The notes under the pieces: model-generated
What the model was told of the DNA's origin: nothing
Seen by the model: only the letters and a program-made list of their open reading frames with translations
Database searches by the model: none
Source of the DNA: Bacteroides rodentium JCM 16496
Lineage (GTDB): Bacteria; Bacteroidota; Bacteroidia; Bacteroidales; Bacteroidaceae
Direction: 5' to 3'
DNA: 64,000 nucleotides
Assembly (NCBI RefSeq): GCF_000614125.1
Contig: NZ_BAKJ01000018.1
Coordinates: forward strand, 1 to 64,000
Program-made: the position numbers and the translations under genes
In this document: positions 1 to 8,357 of the stretch, in pieces
Numbering within the stretch: position 1 is the first letter of the stretch
How the letters are laid out: every line of letters starts with the position of its first letter

Positions 1-169
1 ATGCCCGTGGCGGCAGGTCAGGATGCTGCTTGCAGGCAGGTAAAAGAAGCGTTCCTTATATCTTATATATAGTAATGAACGCCCGCAAGAGTACCCCCTT
101 AAAGGAACGGACAACGAACGAAACAAGAACATTTATATTATTATTAACAACTAATTTACGATTAAGAAC
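1..169. other. Upstream edge, no gene assigned
   Basis: Short reading frames on the + strand end at about positions 41 and 72 and could be the tail of an upstream cassette gene, but neither can be recognised. The A/T-rich stretch from about 120 is the leader of the small peptide gene that starts at 170. Confidence 0.3.
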
Positions 170-286
170 ATGGAAAAAAAAATGAAGTATGAAGCTCCGG
201 CAGTGGAAGTGCTGGAAGTAAAAGTGGAAACAGGCTTTGAAGGAAGCGGCTTTGATGTTACACCTCCGGAATATCCTGGATTCTAA
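170..286 (+). CDS. Small acidic peptide, candidate RiPP-type precursor
   Basis: Encodes 38 residues starting MEKKMKYEAPAVEVLEVKVE and ending in PPEYPGF; a second ATG at 182 could also serve. There is no signal peptide or membrane segment. The layout is a charged amphipathic leader (a KYEAP start, alternating Val/Glu), then ETGFEGSG, then a short Pro/Gly/aromatic tail. Similar 35-60 residue KYEAP-type peptides are common in Bacteroides and usually go unannotated. An HPr-kinase-like gene, an S26-like peptidase and an ABC exporter lie within 7 kb on the same strand, which is why I propose a modified and exported peptide. The stop is 61 bp before the next start. The reading frame and family resemblance are visible; the precursor role is inference. 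Confidence 0.6.
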   Translation: MEKKMKYEAPAVEVLEVKVETGFEGSGFDVTPPEYPGF

Positions 287-347
287 TAAAGAGATAAACT
301 GGAAACATGTATAGAATTGCAATATCAAATTATTAATTTATATCAAA

Positions 348-2450
348 ATGAAAACAAAAACTTTATTGGCCGCACTCGCGTTGCCCGCGATATTTGCGGC
401 ATGTAGCCAAGATGAATTTATGGCTACGCAAGAGTCGGAGTTCAAAGGGACACCTATCGGGTATTTGGAATTTACTGCTACACGTGGTGGAGCAGATACA
501 CGTCTGAATCTTAGCGGATGGGAAAAAGATGACAAGATTGCTCTGGGATGGATTTCTGCAGCAGACCTTTCTGCTACTGCCAATCTTTTCTCAAACCATC
601 CTTTGTACTTCAAAGGAAACAACGGATTCAAATCAGAGACAATGGTGTTTGAAGGATTGTACATCGCTTCTTTCCCATACCAAGAAACTCAAAAAGTGAG
701 TCCTTTGGCTTTTGATTTGGCAACACAGACTTCCACTAATCTTGAAGCTACTTATGGCAAACGGGTTTATGTAAGTGACAAATTCGTAGAACTGACGGAA
801 GAGACAGCCGGTTTGGGCAATGCGTCTACATTGAGCATGGTTCCGCTTACAAACCTTATGAAACTTAACATCAAGCTGGCTGCAGGGGCGACAGTTCCTG
901 AAGATTTCAAAGTATTGGGTGTTAAGCTGAATGATACTGGGAGTAAGTTGGTGAATAAGCTGACTCTTGCTTCTAGTAATTCTGCTGTTGTCGCAGGTAA
1001 TTCTGCTCTTGCATCTAGTTGCTGGACTCCAGCACAAGGTAACATTGCCGTGCAAGTTGGTACAGAGAATGAAGGCCTTGCCATTGATGCCACAAAGGGC
1101 TTGGATGTATACGTACAGTTGGGAGCTTTTGCTGCTGATGATGCTACCACACTGGCTATCGAGACAAATTACGGTGATGCAAGTATTGCTGCAGGAGCTG
1201 AAAGTGTGACTTGGAGCAGCACAGGCTTGGGACAAGCAGCTGTTGCAAAAGTTGCCTCATTTGCTGAAGCAGTGAAAGCAATGAATGGTAAGGCTGCAAG
1301 TAAACCTTACGGCCAAAATGTAAGCGTGAACGTGACACTTAATGCAGCAAGCATTCAAGTTCCGACTACTGTAACATGCCAGGAAGATTTGAATAAGATT
1401 GTGAACCTGATGGATAAATTGGGTATGTTTGCTGCCGATAATACTAGTACAGCCACAATTGAGTTCTCAAAGAGCACCTTGAAACAAGCAGATAAGGTTG
1501 TAGCTAACGATGGCGATGTTGTTATCACAGACATCTCCGGATTGAACAAGCTGGGTGGTGCAGTAACTTTCAAAATGGCTGCTAGTGATTATCCTACGAA
1601 TGTATATATTGCAGGCGAGTTGGGATTGGCTACAACACCTACGATAACAAGCGTGGGCTTTTCCGTACTGGACGGCGAAACGCTGACTGTGACCAAAGAT
1701 TTGGACCTTGGAAGCAATGGCCTTACCATCAATGCAGGCGGTAAACTGGTTAATAAAGCTACCATCACCATTGGAAGTGGTAAAGCAATCGTTATCTCCG
1801 GTGAAGATGCAACTACAAAAGCTCCTGCCGCAATTTATGAAAGCAACGCAAAAGATGCTGCCATTGCAGGCGATGGTGTTTTCACCAACAGTGGTGTAGC
1901 TCATTGGATTGCCGGTTCATTGGCTAAGGTTGGCGGTAAAATCTATGCAGATGTTACTACCGGTGTCGAACTGAACAATGCGAATATAGCATTCGAAGAT
2001 GTTGCGAGCGGAGCAACTTGTGAAGTAAAAATCGCAACAGATATGACTGTTGCCGGACAGTTGCAATCCACTACATTTGGCAATATTACCAAGATGACTA
2101 TCAACGGTGAGGTTACGTTCGGAGTAAACCAAGCTGAGGCTTTTACCTTTACTAAATTGACAGCGATTAATGTAGAAACCGGTTCATTCAATCTTACCGG
2201 TGGCGACACTGCTGAAGGAGAAAACGCATTCTACGCACTCACTGCTGCTAGTGCAGGTTGTACATTGACTTTGGAGGAAGGCACAGAGCTCAACATTCCG
2301 GCTGGCGCTAAACTTGATTTAGGATCAGCTGGTGTTGTAAACTATAAGTCTGCAACAGTCAATAATGCAGGTTATATTGAAGCAGGTTCTGCAACAGGTA
2401 CAGGTACTTGGGAAGGAAATGCTATCAAAGAGAATCCTAAAGCAGAATAA
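348..2450 (+). CDS. Fimbrillin-like / beta-rich surface lipoprotein
   Basis: 700 residues. It has a lipoprotein signal peptide (residues 1-19, lipobox FAAC, Cys19), so it is expected to be lipidated and carried to the surface or periplasm. The region after the lipobox has the Thr/Arg-rich stretch and the W-E-K-D-D-K-I pattern typical of fimbrillin-like lipoproteins of Bacteroidales. The rest is rich in Gly, Ala, Thr and Val with repeated T-I-T and G-G-K-L-V-N-K type turns, as in stacked beta or beta-helix folds. No catalytic motif is visible. It follows the small peptide gene by 61 bp and may share its transcript. It could be an adhesin, a stalk protein or a partner of the cassette product; the sequence does not decide. 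Confidence 0.65.
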   Translation: MKTKTLLAALALPAIFAACSQDEFMATQESEFKGTPIGYLEFTATRGGADTRLNLSGWEKDDKIALGWISAADLSATANLFSNHPLYFKGNNGFKSETMVFEGLYIASFPYQETQKVSPLAFDLATQTSTNLEATYGKRVYVSDKFVELTEETAGLGNASTLSMVPLTNLMKLNIKLAAGATVPEDFKVLGVKLNDTGSKLVNKLTLASSNSAVVAGNSALASSCWTPAQGNIAVQVGTENEGLAIDATKGLDVYVQLGAFAADDATTLAIETNYGDASIAAGAESVTWSSTGLGQAAVAKVASFAEAVKAMNGKAASKPYGQNVSVNVTLNAASIQVPTTVTCQEDLNKIVNLMDKLGMFAADNTSTATIEFSKSTLKQADKVVANDGDVVITDISGLNKLGGAVTFKMAASDYPTNVYIAGELGLATTPTITSVGFSVLDGETLTVTKDLDLGSNGLTINAGGKLVNKATITIGSGKAIVISGEDATTKAPAAIYESNAKDAAIAGDGVFTNSGVAHWIAGSLAKVGGKIYADVTTGVELNNANIAFEDVASGATCEVKIATDMTVAGQLQSTTFGNITKMTINGEVTFGVNQAEAFTFTKLTAINVETGSFNLTGGDTAEGENAFYALTAASAGCTLTLEEGTELNIPAGAKLDLGSAGVVNYKSATVNNAGYIEAGSATGTGTWEGNAIKENPKAE

Positions 2451-2720
2451 TGGGAGCCGACGCAGCATTGCGGATAATGCTGGAATGACATCTTCAGGCA
2501 GCAGGTCCTGAATTTGCCATTCGGCAATCCTACAAACCGAATCCTCATCCGGAAGCCATGTAAAATGGTACGGGTGGGGATTCGTGTTTAGTATCTCTTT
2601 ACCTGTACCGGAGTCTGAGACTCTGTCAACGTGCAAAAGAGACTGCTTTCCTGCATCTATATACCATAAATGCATCCCCCTTCATCTCTCCCTTCCCCCT
2701 TTAAGTAAATGATAAAAATT

Positions 2721-2796
2721 AGTTTATATCGTAATAGTATCTCGATTCTCCTCCTCCGGGGAGGAGGGGAATTCAGATACTACTACAGTATAAACT
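2721..2796. repeat. 76-bp imperfect palindrome, MITE-like or terminator
   Basis: The arms 2721-2742 and 2775-2796 match at 19 of 22 positions (AGTTTATA…TAGTATCT against its complement). The centre 2750-2768 is a second stem of CCTCC / GGAGG around GG. No T-run follows, so a simple intrinsic terminator is only one possibility; a miniature inverted-repeat element is another. Confidence 0.6.
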
Positions 2797-3032
2797 GAAT
2801 TTCAACATATACTTATCAGGCTTCCCGGATTCCCGGTTCCTCTCTTCATCCCCCTTTTTCTTTGTCAAAAAACAAAACCACATGAAGGAAGAATGAAAGG
2901 GGATGTACGAAGCGTGCATTCGGTCAGCTGTTTTTTTTGCACGATAAACGTGATGTGTAGACGGTGTTTTCATTTGCATACACCGCTTTTTAAAAAAAAC
3001 GAAAAAAGACAGTTACTTAGGAAAGAATGAAT

Positions 3033-3040
3033 TATCTTTG
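3033..3040 (+). promoter_or_regulatory. -7 box of the wzz-ABC-kinase transcript
   Basis: TATCTTTG fits the Bacteroides -7 consensus TAnnTTTG and lies 48 bp before the ATG at 3089. The -33 element is weak. Confidence 0.5.
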
Positions 3041-3088
3041 CAACCGGTGTAAATATGCAGTCAAACCCCTATACATTATTATATATAG

Positions 3089-4231
3089 ATGAATAGCAAT
3101 ACTACAAACGAGGAAAATAAACTGCAGTCCGTGCAGGAGCAGGAGATTGATTTGCTGGAACTGGCAAAGAAGGTTTGGGATTCGCGGAAGCTGATACTGA
3201 AAGTGTGCGGCATCGGGGCTGTGATAGGTCTGGTGATAGCTTTCAGTACCCCTAAGGAGTATACGTCGAAAATTCTGATTGCTCCGGAGTCTACCACCAA
3301 AAGTTCGTCATCCGGCATGAGTGCATTGGCGGCAATGGCGGGTGTCAGTCTTGGCTCTTCATCGGGCAGGGATGCCATTTATCCGGACTTATATCCGGAT
3401 ATTGTGAGTTCCACTCCGTTCCTCACCGGTCTTTTCGACATAGAGGTGCACGAAAACAAAGATACCACGATGATGACCCTTGCCACTTACATGAAAGAGC
3501 ATCAGAGGGTGCCGTGGTGGAGGTCGGTTACCGGTGCACCTTTTAAATTGATAGGTTGGGTGACGTCTCTGTTCAAGGAAAAAACGGAGGAAGAGGGAGG
3601 TGACGCCCGGAAAATAAATCCTTTCCAGATGACCCGTGAACAGGCAGGCATAGCCGGTGCCATCGGTTCCAAAATCATGGTTACGGTGGAGAAGAAAACA
3701 TGGGTGACAACGTTGGCTGTTACTATGCAAGACCCGTTGATAGCTGCTACGGTGGCCGACTCCGTACGGGTGCGCCTGCAGGACTATGTGACGGATTATC
3801 GGACGAGCAAGGCACGCATGACCTTGGAATACACCGAAAAACTGGCTAAGGAAGCGCAGGCCGAATACTACGAGGCTCAGGAAAAATACGCCCGTTTTGC
3901 AGATGCCAATCAGGGTCTGGCTATGTTGAGCTCGCGTGCGGAACTGGAGAAACTGCAAAATGAAATGAATTTGGCTTACTCTGCCTACAACCAGATGAGC
4001 CAGCAATTGCGGCTTGCCAAGGCCAAAGTGGAAGAGATTACCCCGGTATATACCATTATCCAACCGGCATCGGTTCCGTTGCGACCTTCGAAGCCGAGCA
4101 AGATGATGATTCTTGTGGGCTGTGTTTTCCTTGCCGGCGTGGGAAGCGTGGGCTGGGTACTGTTTGTGAGAGACTTCTTGAGAAATAGAAAGAAACAGGT
4201 GGCCGGTGACGGGCAGAAGGCTGATGATTAA
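3089..4231 (+). CDS. Wzz/GumC-family chain-length determinant-like protein
   Basis: 380 residues with the Wzz layout: a cytoplasmic N-terminus, a first membrane segment near residues 40-56 (start of the Wzz domain), a long periplasmic region with coiled-coil-prone Glu/Ala/Lys stretches at about 245-330, the Pro-rich IQPASVPLRPSKPSK motif before the second membrane segment, and a basic cytoplasmic tail (RNRKK). It lacks the C-terminal tyrosine kinase domain of Wzc. Such proteins set polysaccharide chain length or scaffold export across the envelope. Its stop overlaps the ABC transporter start at 4224, so the two are translationally coupled. In this cassette it may organise a trans-envelope exporter rather than an O-antigen polymerase, since no glycosyltransferases are nearby. 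Confidence 0.8.
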   Translation: MNSNTTNEENKLQSVQEQEIDLLELAKKVWDSRKLILKVCGIGAVIGLVIAFSTPKEYTSKILIAPESTTKSSSSGMSALAAMAGVSLGSSSGRDAIYPDLYPDIVSSTPFLTGLFDIEVHENKDTTMMTLATYMKEHQRVPWWRSVTGAPFKLIGWVTSLFKEKTEEEGGDARKINPFQMTREQAGIAGAIGSKIMVTVEKKTWVTTLAVTMQDPLIAATVADSVRVRLQDYVTDYRTSKARMTLEYTEKLAKEAQAEYYEAQEKYARFADANQGLAMLSSRAELEKLQNEMNLAYSAYNQMSQQLRLAKAKVEEITPVYTIIQPASVPLRPSKPSKMMILVGCVFLAGVGSVGWVLFVRDFLRNRKKQVAGDGQKADD

Positions 4232-5846
4232 AAAAATATACGGACTGCTGTCCGAACAGCAGCGTAAACGGGGTATTTGGGCAGCTTTTGCCGTATTGCT
4301 GCGTGCCATACTCGATTTTGCGGGAGTAGCTGCACTGATTCCGATACTGCTGGTGGTAGTGAAACAAGAGGATGGCGGTCGGGGCATGATGCTGGCGTTG
4401 TGTGGGGCCGTGTTGCTGTTTGTCTTGTTTAAAAACACATTGGTGGTGCTCCTGGCACGTGTGCAGAGCCGTTACCAATTGGAGATATACCGTGAGTTCA
4501 GCCGCCGGATGTTTGCTAATTATTATCACCGTGGTCTGCTCTTTCTGAGGGGGAAAAGTAGTGTCCAGTTGGGGCACGAGGTGAATTACGTCTGTTATAC
4601 GTTCAGTTTGTGTGTGTTGGCTCCGGTCTTTCGTATGGCGGGAGAGTTGATGCTGGTACTGTTGATGGTATCGGCACTTGTGGTTTGGGAGCCGCTTGCC
4701 GGTTTGCTGCTTTGTGCCTGTTTTTTCCCTTTGGCTGCTTTGTATGTGGGATTGGTACGGAAGCGTTTGCGCCGTTTCGGAATGGAAGAATTGGAGGCAC
4801 GGCGAAAACAGAGCCGTACGGTGGTAGAGGCTTTTCGCGGGTATTCCGAATTGGAGATAGCCCAGGCTTTCCATACTTCGCTTGCGAGTTTCGACCAGGG
4901 AATGGATTTCATCGTCCGCAACCGTCTGCGCACGGAAATATATCAATTGTTTCCGTCATTCCTCTCGGAAGTGGCGATTGTGGCGGGGCTGGCTTTGCTG
5001 ATTGGCACCGGAAGCGGTGATTTGGGATTGGTGAGCGGTGTATTTGCAGTGGCTGCCTTCCGGCTGATTCCGGCAGTGCGTAGTGTGCTGAACAGTTGGG
5101 TAATGCTTCAAAATGCCTCACACACCATTACCGTAGTGGAAGAGGGAATCAGTGATGAACCGCAGGAAGAGGTATCGGAAGGAACTCCTTTCACCTTTAA
5201 ACATGCCATCGAGCTGTGCGGACTCGGCTTTGCCTTTCCGGACGGACATACGCTTTTCAGTGACTTGAACTTAAAAATCGTTTGCGGTGAGCGTATCGGT
5301 GTACGTGGAGCCAGTGGTTCGGGAAAGTCTACACTTTTCAATCTGATGCTTGGCTTTTTTGAGCCGACAGCGGGAGAGATTCGTATAGACGGGCAGAAGC
5401 TGACACCTGCCAATCGTAGCGGATGGCACGAACGGGTGGGCTATGTTCCGCAGGAGATATTCATCATAGAAGGTACGCTTGCCGATAATATAGCACTTGG
5501 CCAATCGCAGGCCGACCGGGCAAAAGTGATGCAGGTTTTGGAACAAGTACAGCTTAAGGAGTGGGCCGACGGGCTGCCGCAAGGTCTGGATACACCTTTA
5601 GGAGAATATGGCAGCCGTTTGTCAGGCGGACAGAAACAGCGTATCGGCATTGCACGTGCACTCTACAAGGATGCCGAGGTCTTGTTTTTTGATGAGGCCA
5701 CGTCTGCGCTGGACAACAAGACGGAGCAGGAAATCAATCATGCTTTAGAGATGCTTTCTTTAAAGCATAGAGAACTGACGCTGGTGGTGATAGCCCATCG
5801 TGAAAGTTCGTTGGCTTTTTGCGACAGGATATTTGAGTTGGAATAG
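4224..5846 (+). CDS. ABC exporter, fused membrane and ATPase domains
   Basis: 540 residues. The N-terminal ~300 residues hold the membrane segments of an exporter half-transporter; the C-terminal ~220 are the ATPase. Visible motifs are Walker A GASGSGKST (about residue 362), Q-loop YVPQE, signature LSGGQKQR (about 465), Walker B LFFDEATSALD and switch His in IAHRE. No C39 peptidase domain precedes the membrane part, so any leader cleavage must come from another protein; the S26-like protein at 6764 is a candidate. I prefer ATG 4224 (MIKKIYG), which overlaps the wzz stop, over an upstream GTG at 4206. It resembles lipid or peptide exporters; the substrate is unknown. Confidence 0.85.
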   Translation: MIKKIYGLLSEQQRKRGIWAAFAVLLRAILDFAGVAALIPILLVVVKQEDGGRGMMLALCGAVLLFVLFKNTLVVLLARVQSRYQLEIYREFSRRMFANYYHRGLLFLRGKSSVQLGHEVNYVCYTFSLCVLAPVFRMAGELMLVLLMVSALVVWEPLAGLLLCACFFPLAALYVGLVRKRLRRFGMEELEARRKQSRTVVEAFRGYSELEIAQAFHTSLASFDQGMDFIVRNRLRTEIYQLFPSFLSEVAIVAGLALLIGTGSGDLGLVSGVFAVAAFRLIPAVRSVLNSWVMLQNASHTITVVEEGISDEPQEEVSEGTPFTFKHAIELCGLGFAFPDGHTLFSDLNLKIVCGERIGVRGASGSGKSTLFNLMLGFFEPTAGEIRIDGQKLTPANRSGWHERVGYVPQEIFIIEGTLADNIALGQSQADRAKVMQVLEQVQLKEWADGLPQGLDTPLGEYGSRLSGGQKQRIGIARALYKDAEVLFFDEATSALDNKTEQEINHALEMLSLKHRELTLVVIAHRESSLAFCDRIFELE

Positions 5847-5909
5847 TGATTAATGATTAGTGATTAATTGTCAATTATCAATTGTCAATTGTCAATTAAA
5901 TTAAGTATA
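5847..5909. repeat. Low-complexity A/T spacer with repeated AATTGTC
   Basis: The spacer between the ABC gene and the kinase-like gene is built from tandem TGATTA and CAATTGT units. An in-frame TTG at 5868 would extend the next protein through this repeat, which argues for the ATG at 5910 instead. Confidence 0.6.
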
Positions 5910-6767
5910 ATGATGGAACAAGATTATTTGATAGCCGGGCATCGCATCCGGGTGGAGGGTGACCGCTTGGTGAAGGCGATGGATGCGCTGGATGGCTTTG
6001 CGGTGTTTAAAGTGGAAACGGAAGGCGAGGCGGTATGCCGGTTTGTTGAGGCTGAGACCCGGATGCCGGAGTTTGAACAAGTACATTATCGCAGTGAAAT
6101 AGACGGTATTGTGAGTCGTTTCGGGCGTAATGCCGAAGAGTATGTTTTTGACATGACGCCTTCGGATGCCGAGCCTTTGCAACTGTGGATGAATCCGGAT
6201 GCGCATACTGCCAGTTTCAAAGGGAATTATGCTCCCCGGCTGCTTCGTTTTGCCTGCTGGATTGCTTACGGAGTGGCTACTGCACCTCTTCAGACCGTTG
6301 CCATCCATACCAGTACCATTCAGTATCGTGGCAAAGCCGTGTTCTTTTTGGGAGAAAGCGGAACCGGGAAGAGTACGCATACCCGTTTGTGGCGTGAAAA
6401 TATAGAAGGTGCCGTGCTGCTGAATGATGACAGCCCCATTCTGCGCATTGTAGACGGGAAGCCGTGGGTATATGGCAGCCCGTGGAGTGGAAAGACACCT
6501 TGTTACAAAAAAGAAAGTTATCCGTTGGCAGCGTGCGTGCGTCTGTCGCAAGCACCTTATAATGAAATAAAGAAGTTGAGTGTGGTTCAGGGATATGGGT
6601 CGCTCCATCCTTCGTGTCCTCCTTGTTTTGCCTATGATGACGGACTGTATGATCACATCAGCAGTGTGTTGGGCAGCCTGCTCTCGAATGTACCCGTCTA
6701 TCATTTGGCTTGTCTGCCTGATGCTGATGCTGCCCGTCTGTCTTGCAAAACAATATTCGGTGCATGA
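5910..6767 (+). CDS. HPr-kinase-like (HprK-fold) protein of a peptide-modification cassette
   Basis: 285 residues from ATG 5910 (or 5913). The C-terminal half carries a P-loop GESGTGKSTHTRLW (about residues 148-161) followed by NDDSPI, the metal-binding acidic pair expected of the HPr kinase/PEP carboxykinase fold. The N-terminal ~130 residues match no true HprK N-domain. True HPr kinases of carbon catabolite control are longer and have a different N-terminus; this short HprK-like type is known next to lasso-peptide and other RiPP genes, where related kinases phosphorylate the precursor. It ends in an ATGA overlap with the peptidase-like gene, so both are made in concert. Kinase action on the 170-286 peptide is inference. 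Confidence 0.75.
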   Translation: MMEQDYLIAGHRIRVEGDRLVKAMDALDGFAVFKVETEGEAVCRFVEAETRMPEFEQVHYRSEIDGIVSRFGRNAEEYVFDMTPSDAEPLQLWMNPDAHTASFKGNYAPRLLRFACWIAYGVATAPLQTVAIHTSTIQYRGKAVFFLGESGTGKSTHTRLWRENIEGAVLLNDDSPILRIVDGKPWVYGSPWSGKTPCYKKESYPLAACVRLSQAPYNEIKKLSVVQGYGSLHPSCPPCFAYDDGLYDHISSVLGSLLSNVPVYHLACLPDADAARLSCKTIFGA

Positions 6768-7216
6768 AGAAGTTGACTGTTTCCAATAGCTTTCTTAGCG
6801 AAGCGGCAGAGGCTTTGAAGCAGGGACATGCTGTGAAACTTCTGATTGGCGGGCAGAGCATGTATCCTTTTATCAAGGGAGGGGTCGACCTGGTGGAGGT
6901 AGTACCTTGCCCTCCTGAAGGGGAACTGCCGAAGTGGTGTTGTCCTTTTTATCAATGGGAGGGCCGCTATATGATTCACCGTTACATAGGTTGTGAAGGT
7001 GATGAATGCCTGATGCTGGGGGATGGAAATATAGCACGTATCGAGCGTGTGAAGCGGGAGGAGATTGTGGGTCTGTTGCAGACCATCTACCATCCGGACG
7101 GCACCGTGCAGGATTGCCGTGATGCACGTTGGCTGAAGAAGGCGGAATGGTGGTATAGACTCCGTTTCCTGCGCCGATGGCTGTTACCGGCCTTCAGGCT
7201 GTTGCATGTACGTTGA
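6764..7216 (+). CDS. S24/S26-family signal-peptidase-like protein (Ser/His type)
   Basis: 150 residues. Box B is GQSMYPF with Ser32, the expected nucleophile. The position that is Lys in bacterial LepB is His72 in YMIHRYIG, as in SipW and eukaryotic Sec11 enzymes, and a GDGN motif follows, matching the family's GDNN box. There is no N-terminal membrane anchor, but the C-terminus is rich in Arg, Trp and Leu (RLRFLRRWLLPAF) and could associate with the membrane. The start codon overlaps the kinase-like stop by four bases. In this setting it could cleave the leader of the small peptide or process the exported product. Family assignment is good; the substrate is not shown. Confidence 0.75.
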   Translation: MKKLTVSNSFLSEAAEALKQGHAVKLLIGGQSMYPFIKGGVDLVEVVPCPPEGELPKWCCPFYQWEGRYMIHRYIGCEGDECLMLGDGNIARIERVKREEIVGLLQTIYHPDGTVQDCRDARWLKKAEWWYRLRFLRRWLLPAFRLLHVR

Positions 7217-7269
7217 TGCTTTTAACTAAAATTATTATGGAAAAATTTCCTTAATAACGAATGTCGTTG

Positions 7270-7277
7270 TACTTTTG
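7270..7277 (+). promoter_or_regulatory. -7 box of mdh
   Basis: TACTTTTG fits TAnnTTTG and lies 45 bp before the mdh start; a TTTCC at about 7246 takes the -33 position. Confidence 0.55.
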
Positions 7278-7321
7278 TACCATCTTTAAAGAACACTTAT
7301 AAACAAAAAACTTTAGAAATT

Positions 7322-8263
7322 ATGTCAAAAGTAACCGTAGTAGGTGCAGGTAACGTAGGTGCTACATGCGCTAATGTGTTAGCCTTTAATGAAGTGGCTG
7401 ACGAAGTGGTAATGCTGGACGTGAAAGAAGGCGTTTCAGAAGGTAAGGCAATGGATATGATGCAGACTGCTCAGCTGCTGGGCTTCGACACCACTGTTGT
7501 AGGTTGTACCAACGATTATGAGAAGACTGCCAACTCCGACGTTGTAGTGATTACTTCCGGTATTCCCCGTAAACCGGGCATGACTCGTGAAGAATTGATC
7601 GGTGTTAATGCAGGTATCGTTAAGTCGGTTGCACAGAACATCCTGAAATATTCTCCGAATGCTATCCTCGTGGTTATCTCCAACCCGATGGATACCATGA
7701 CTTATCTGTCATTGAAGTCTTTGGGCTTGCCGAAGAACCGTATCATCGGTATGGGTGGTGCTTTGGACAGCTCTCGTTTCAAATATTTCTTGTCTCAGGC
7801 TTTGGGCTGCAACGCCAACGAAGTAGAAGGCATGGTTATCGGTGGTCACGGTGATACTACCATGATTCCGTTGGCTCGTCTGGCTACTTACAAAGGACAG
7901 CCGGTAAGCACACTGCTGAGCGAAGAAAAACTGAACGAAGTGGTAGCTTCTACTATGGTAGGTGGTGCTACACTGACTAAGTTGCTGGGTACTTCTGCAT
8001 GGTATGCTCCGGGTGCGGCAGGCGCTTATGTCGTTGAGTCTATCATCCACAACCAGAAGAAGATGATTCCTTGTTCAGTATATCTGGAAGGAGAATACGG
8101 TGAATCAGACATCTGTATCGGTGTTCCCGTAATCCTTGGCAAGAACGGTATCGAGAAAATCGTTGAACTGGAACTGACTGCTGACGAAAAAGCTAAATTT
8201 GCTGCCAGCGCTGCTGCCGTTCACAAGACAAATGCTGCTTTGAAGGAAGTAGGTGCTCTCTAA
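7322..8263 (+). CDS. mdh: Malate dehydrogenase
   Basis: 313 residues, full length. It interconverts malate and oxaloacetate with NAD in the cytoplasm; in Bacteroides this belongs to the reductive branch that leads to fumarate, succinate and propionate. The Rossmann GAGNVGA motif is at residues 8-14, the NAD-binding Asp follows VVMLD, the substrate-binding Arg lies in IPRKPGMTR, and the catalytic His is in GGHGDTTM (about residue 176). It is monocistronic by position: its own promoter, and a strong terminator 26 bp after the stop. Codon use is more restricted than in its neighbours, as in highly expressed genes. Confidence 0.97.
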   Translation: MSKVTVVGAGNVGATCANVLAFNEVADEVVMLDVKEGVSEGKAMDMMQTAQLLGFDTTVVGCTNDYEKTANSDVVVITSGIPRKPGMTREELIGVNAGIVKSVAQNILKYSPNAILVVISNPMDTMTYLSLKSLGLPKNRIIGMGGALDSSRFKYFLSQALGCNANEVEGMVIGGHGDTTMIPLARLATYKGQPVSTLLSEEKLNEVVASTMVGGATLTKLLGTSAWYAPGAAGAYVVESIIHNQKKMIPCSVYLEGEYGESDICIGVPVILGKNGIEKIVELELTADEKAKFAASAAAVHKTNAALKEVGAL

Positions 8264-8288
8264 TTGAGGGTAACTTAAAATGATAAGC

Positions 8289-8335
8289 AAACCTCACGGT
8301 CTTTTTCCGAAAGGAAAAGTCGTGAGGTTTTTTTA
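8289..8335 (+). terminator. Intrinsic terminator of mdh
   Basis: Stem AACCTCACG…CTTTTTCC, loop GAAA, stem GGAAAAG…CGTGAGGTT, then a T-run. Confidence 0.9.
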
Positions 8336-8357
8336 TTCTCCAAAAACAAGAATCATT

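Larger units (their letters stand above)
2451..3088. other. 638-bp intergenic region
   Basis: No convincing gene. It holds a fragment with ACCGGAGTCTG at 2607-2617 that also occurs in the repeat at 33.8 kb, a long imperfect palindrome at 2721-2796, and the promoter of the next gene near 3033. Confidence 0.6.

Noticed and set aside
1-72. Open frame starting at the first base
   Set aside because: Too short, no recognisable features and no upstream context; could be a gene tail or chance.
633-1235. Long - strand open frame under the surface lipoprotein gene
   Set aside because: Shadow of the + strand gene; Cys/Ser-rich composition, no domain and no start context.
3089-4231. Capsular polysaccharide locus
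   Set aside because: A Wzz-like protein alone is present; no glycosyltransferase, flippase or polymerase genes accompany it.
5910-6767. True HPr kinase/phosphorylase of carbon catabolite control
   Set aside because: The N-terminal HprK domain is absent and no HPr or PTS genes are nearby; the setting and length fit the peptide-cassette type.
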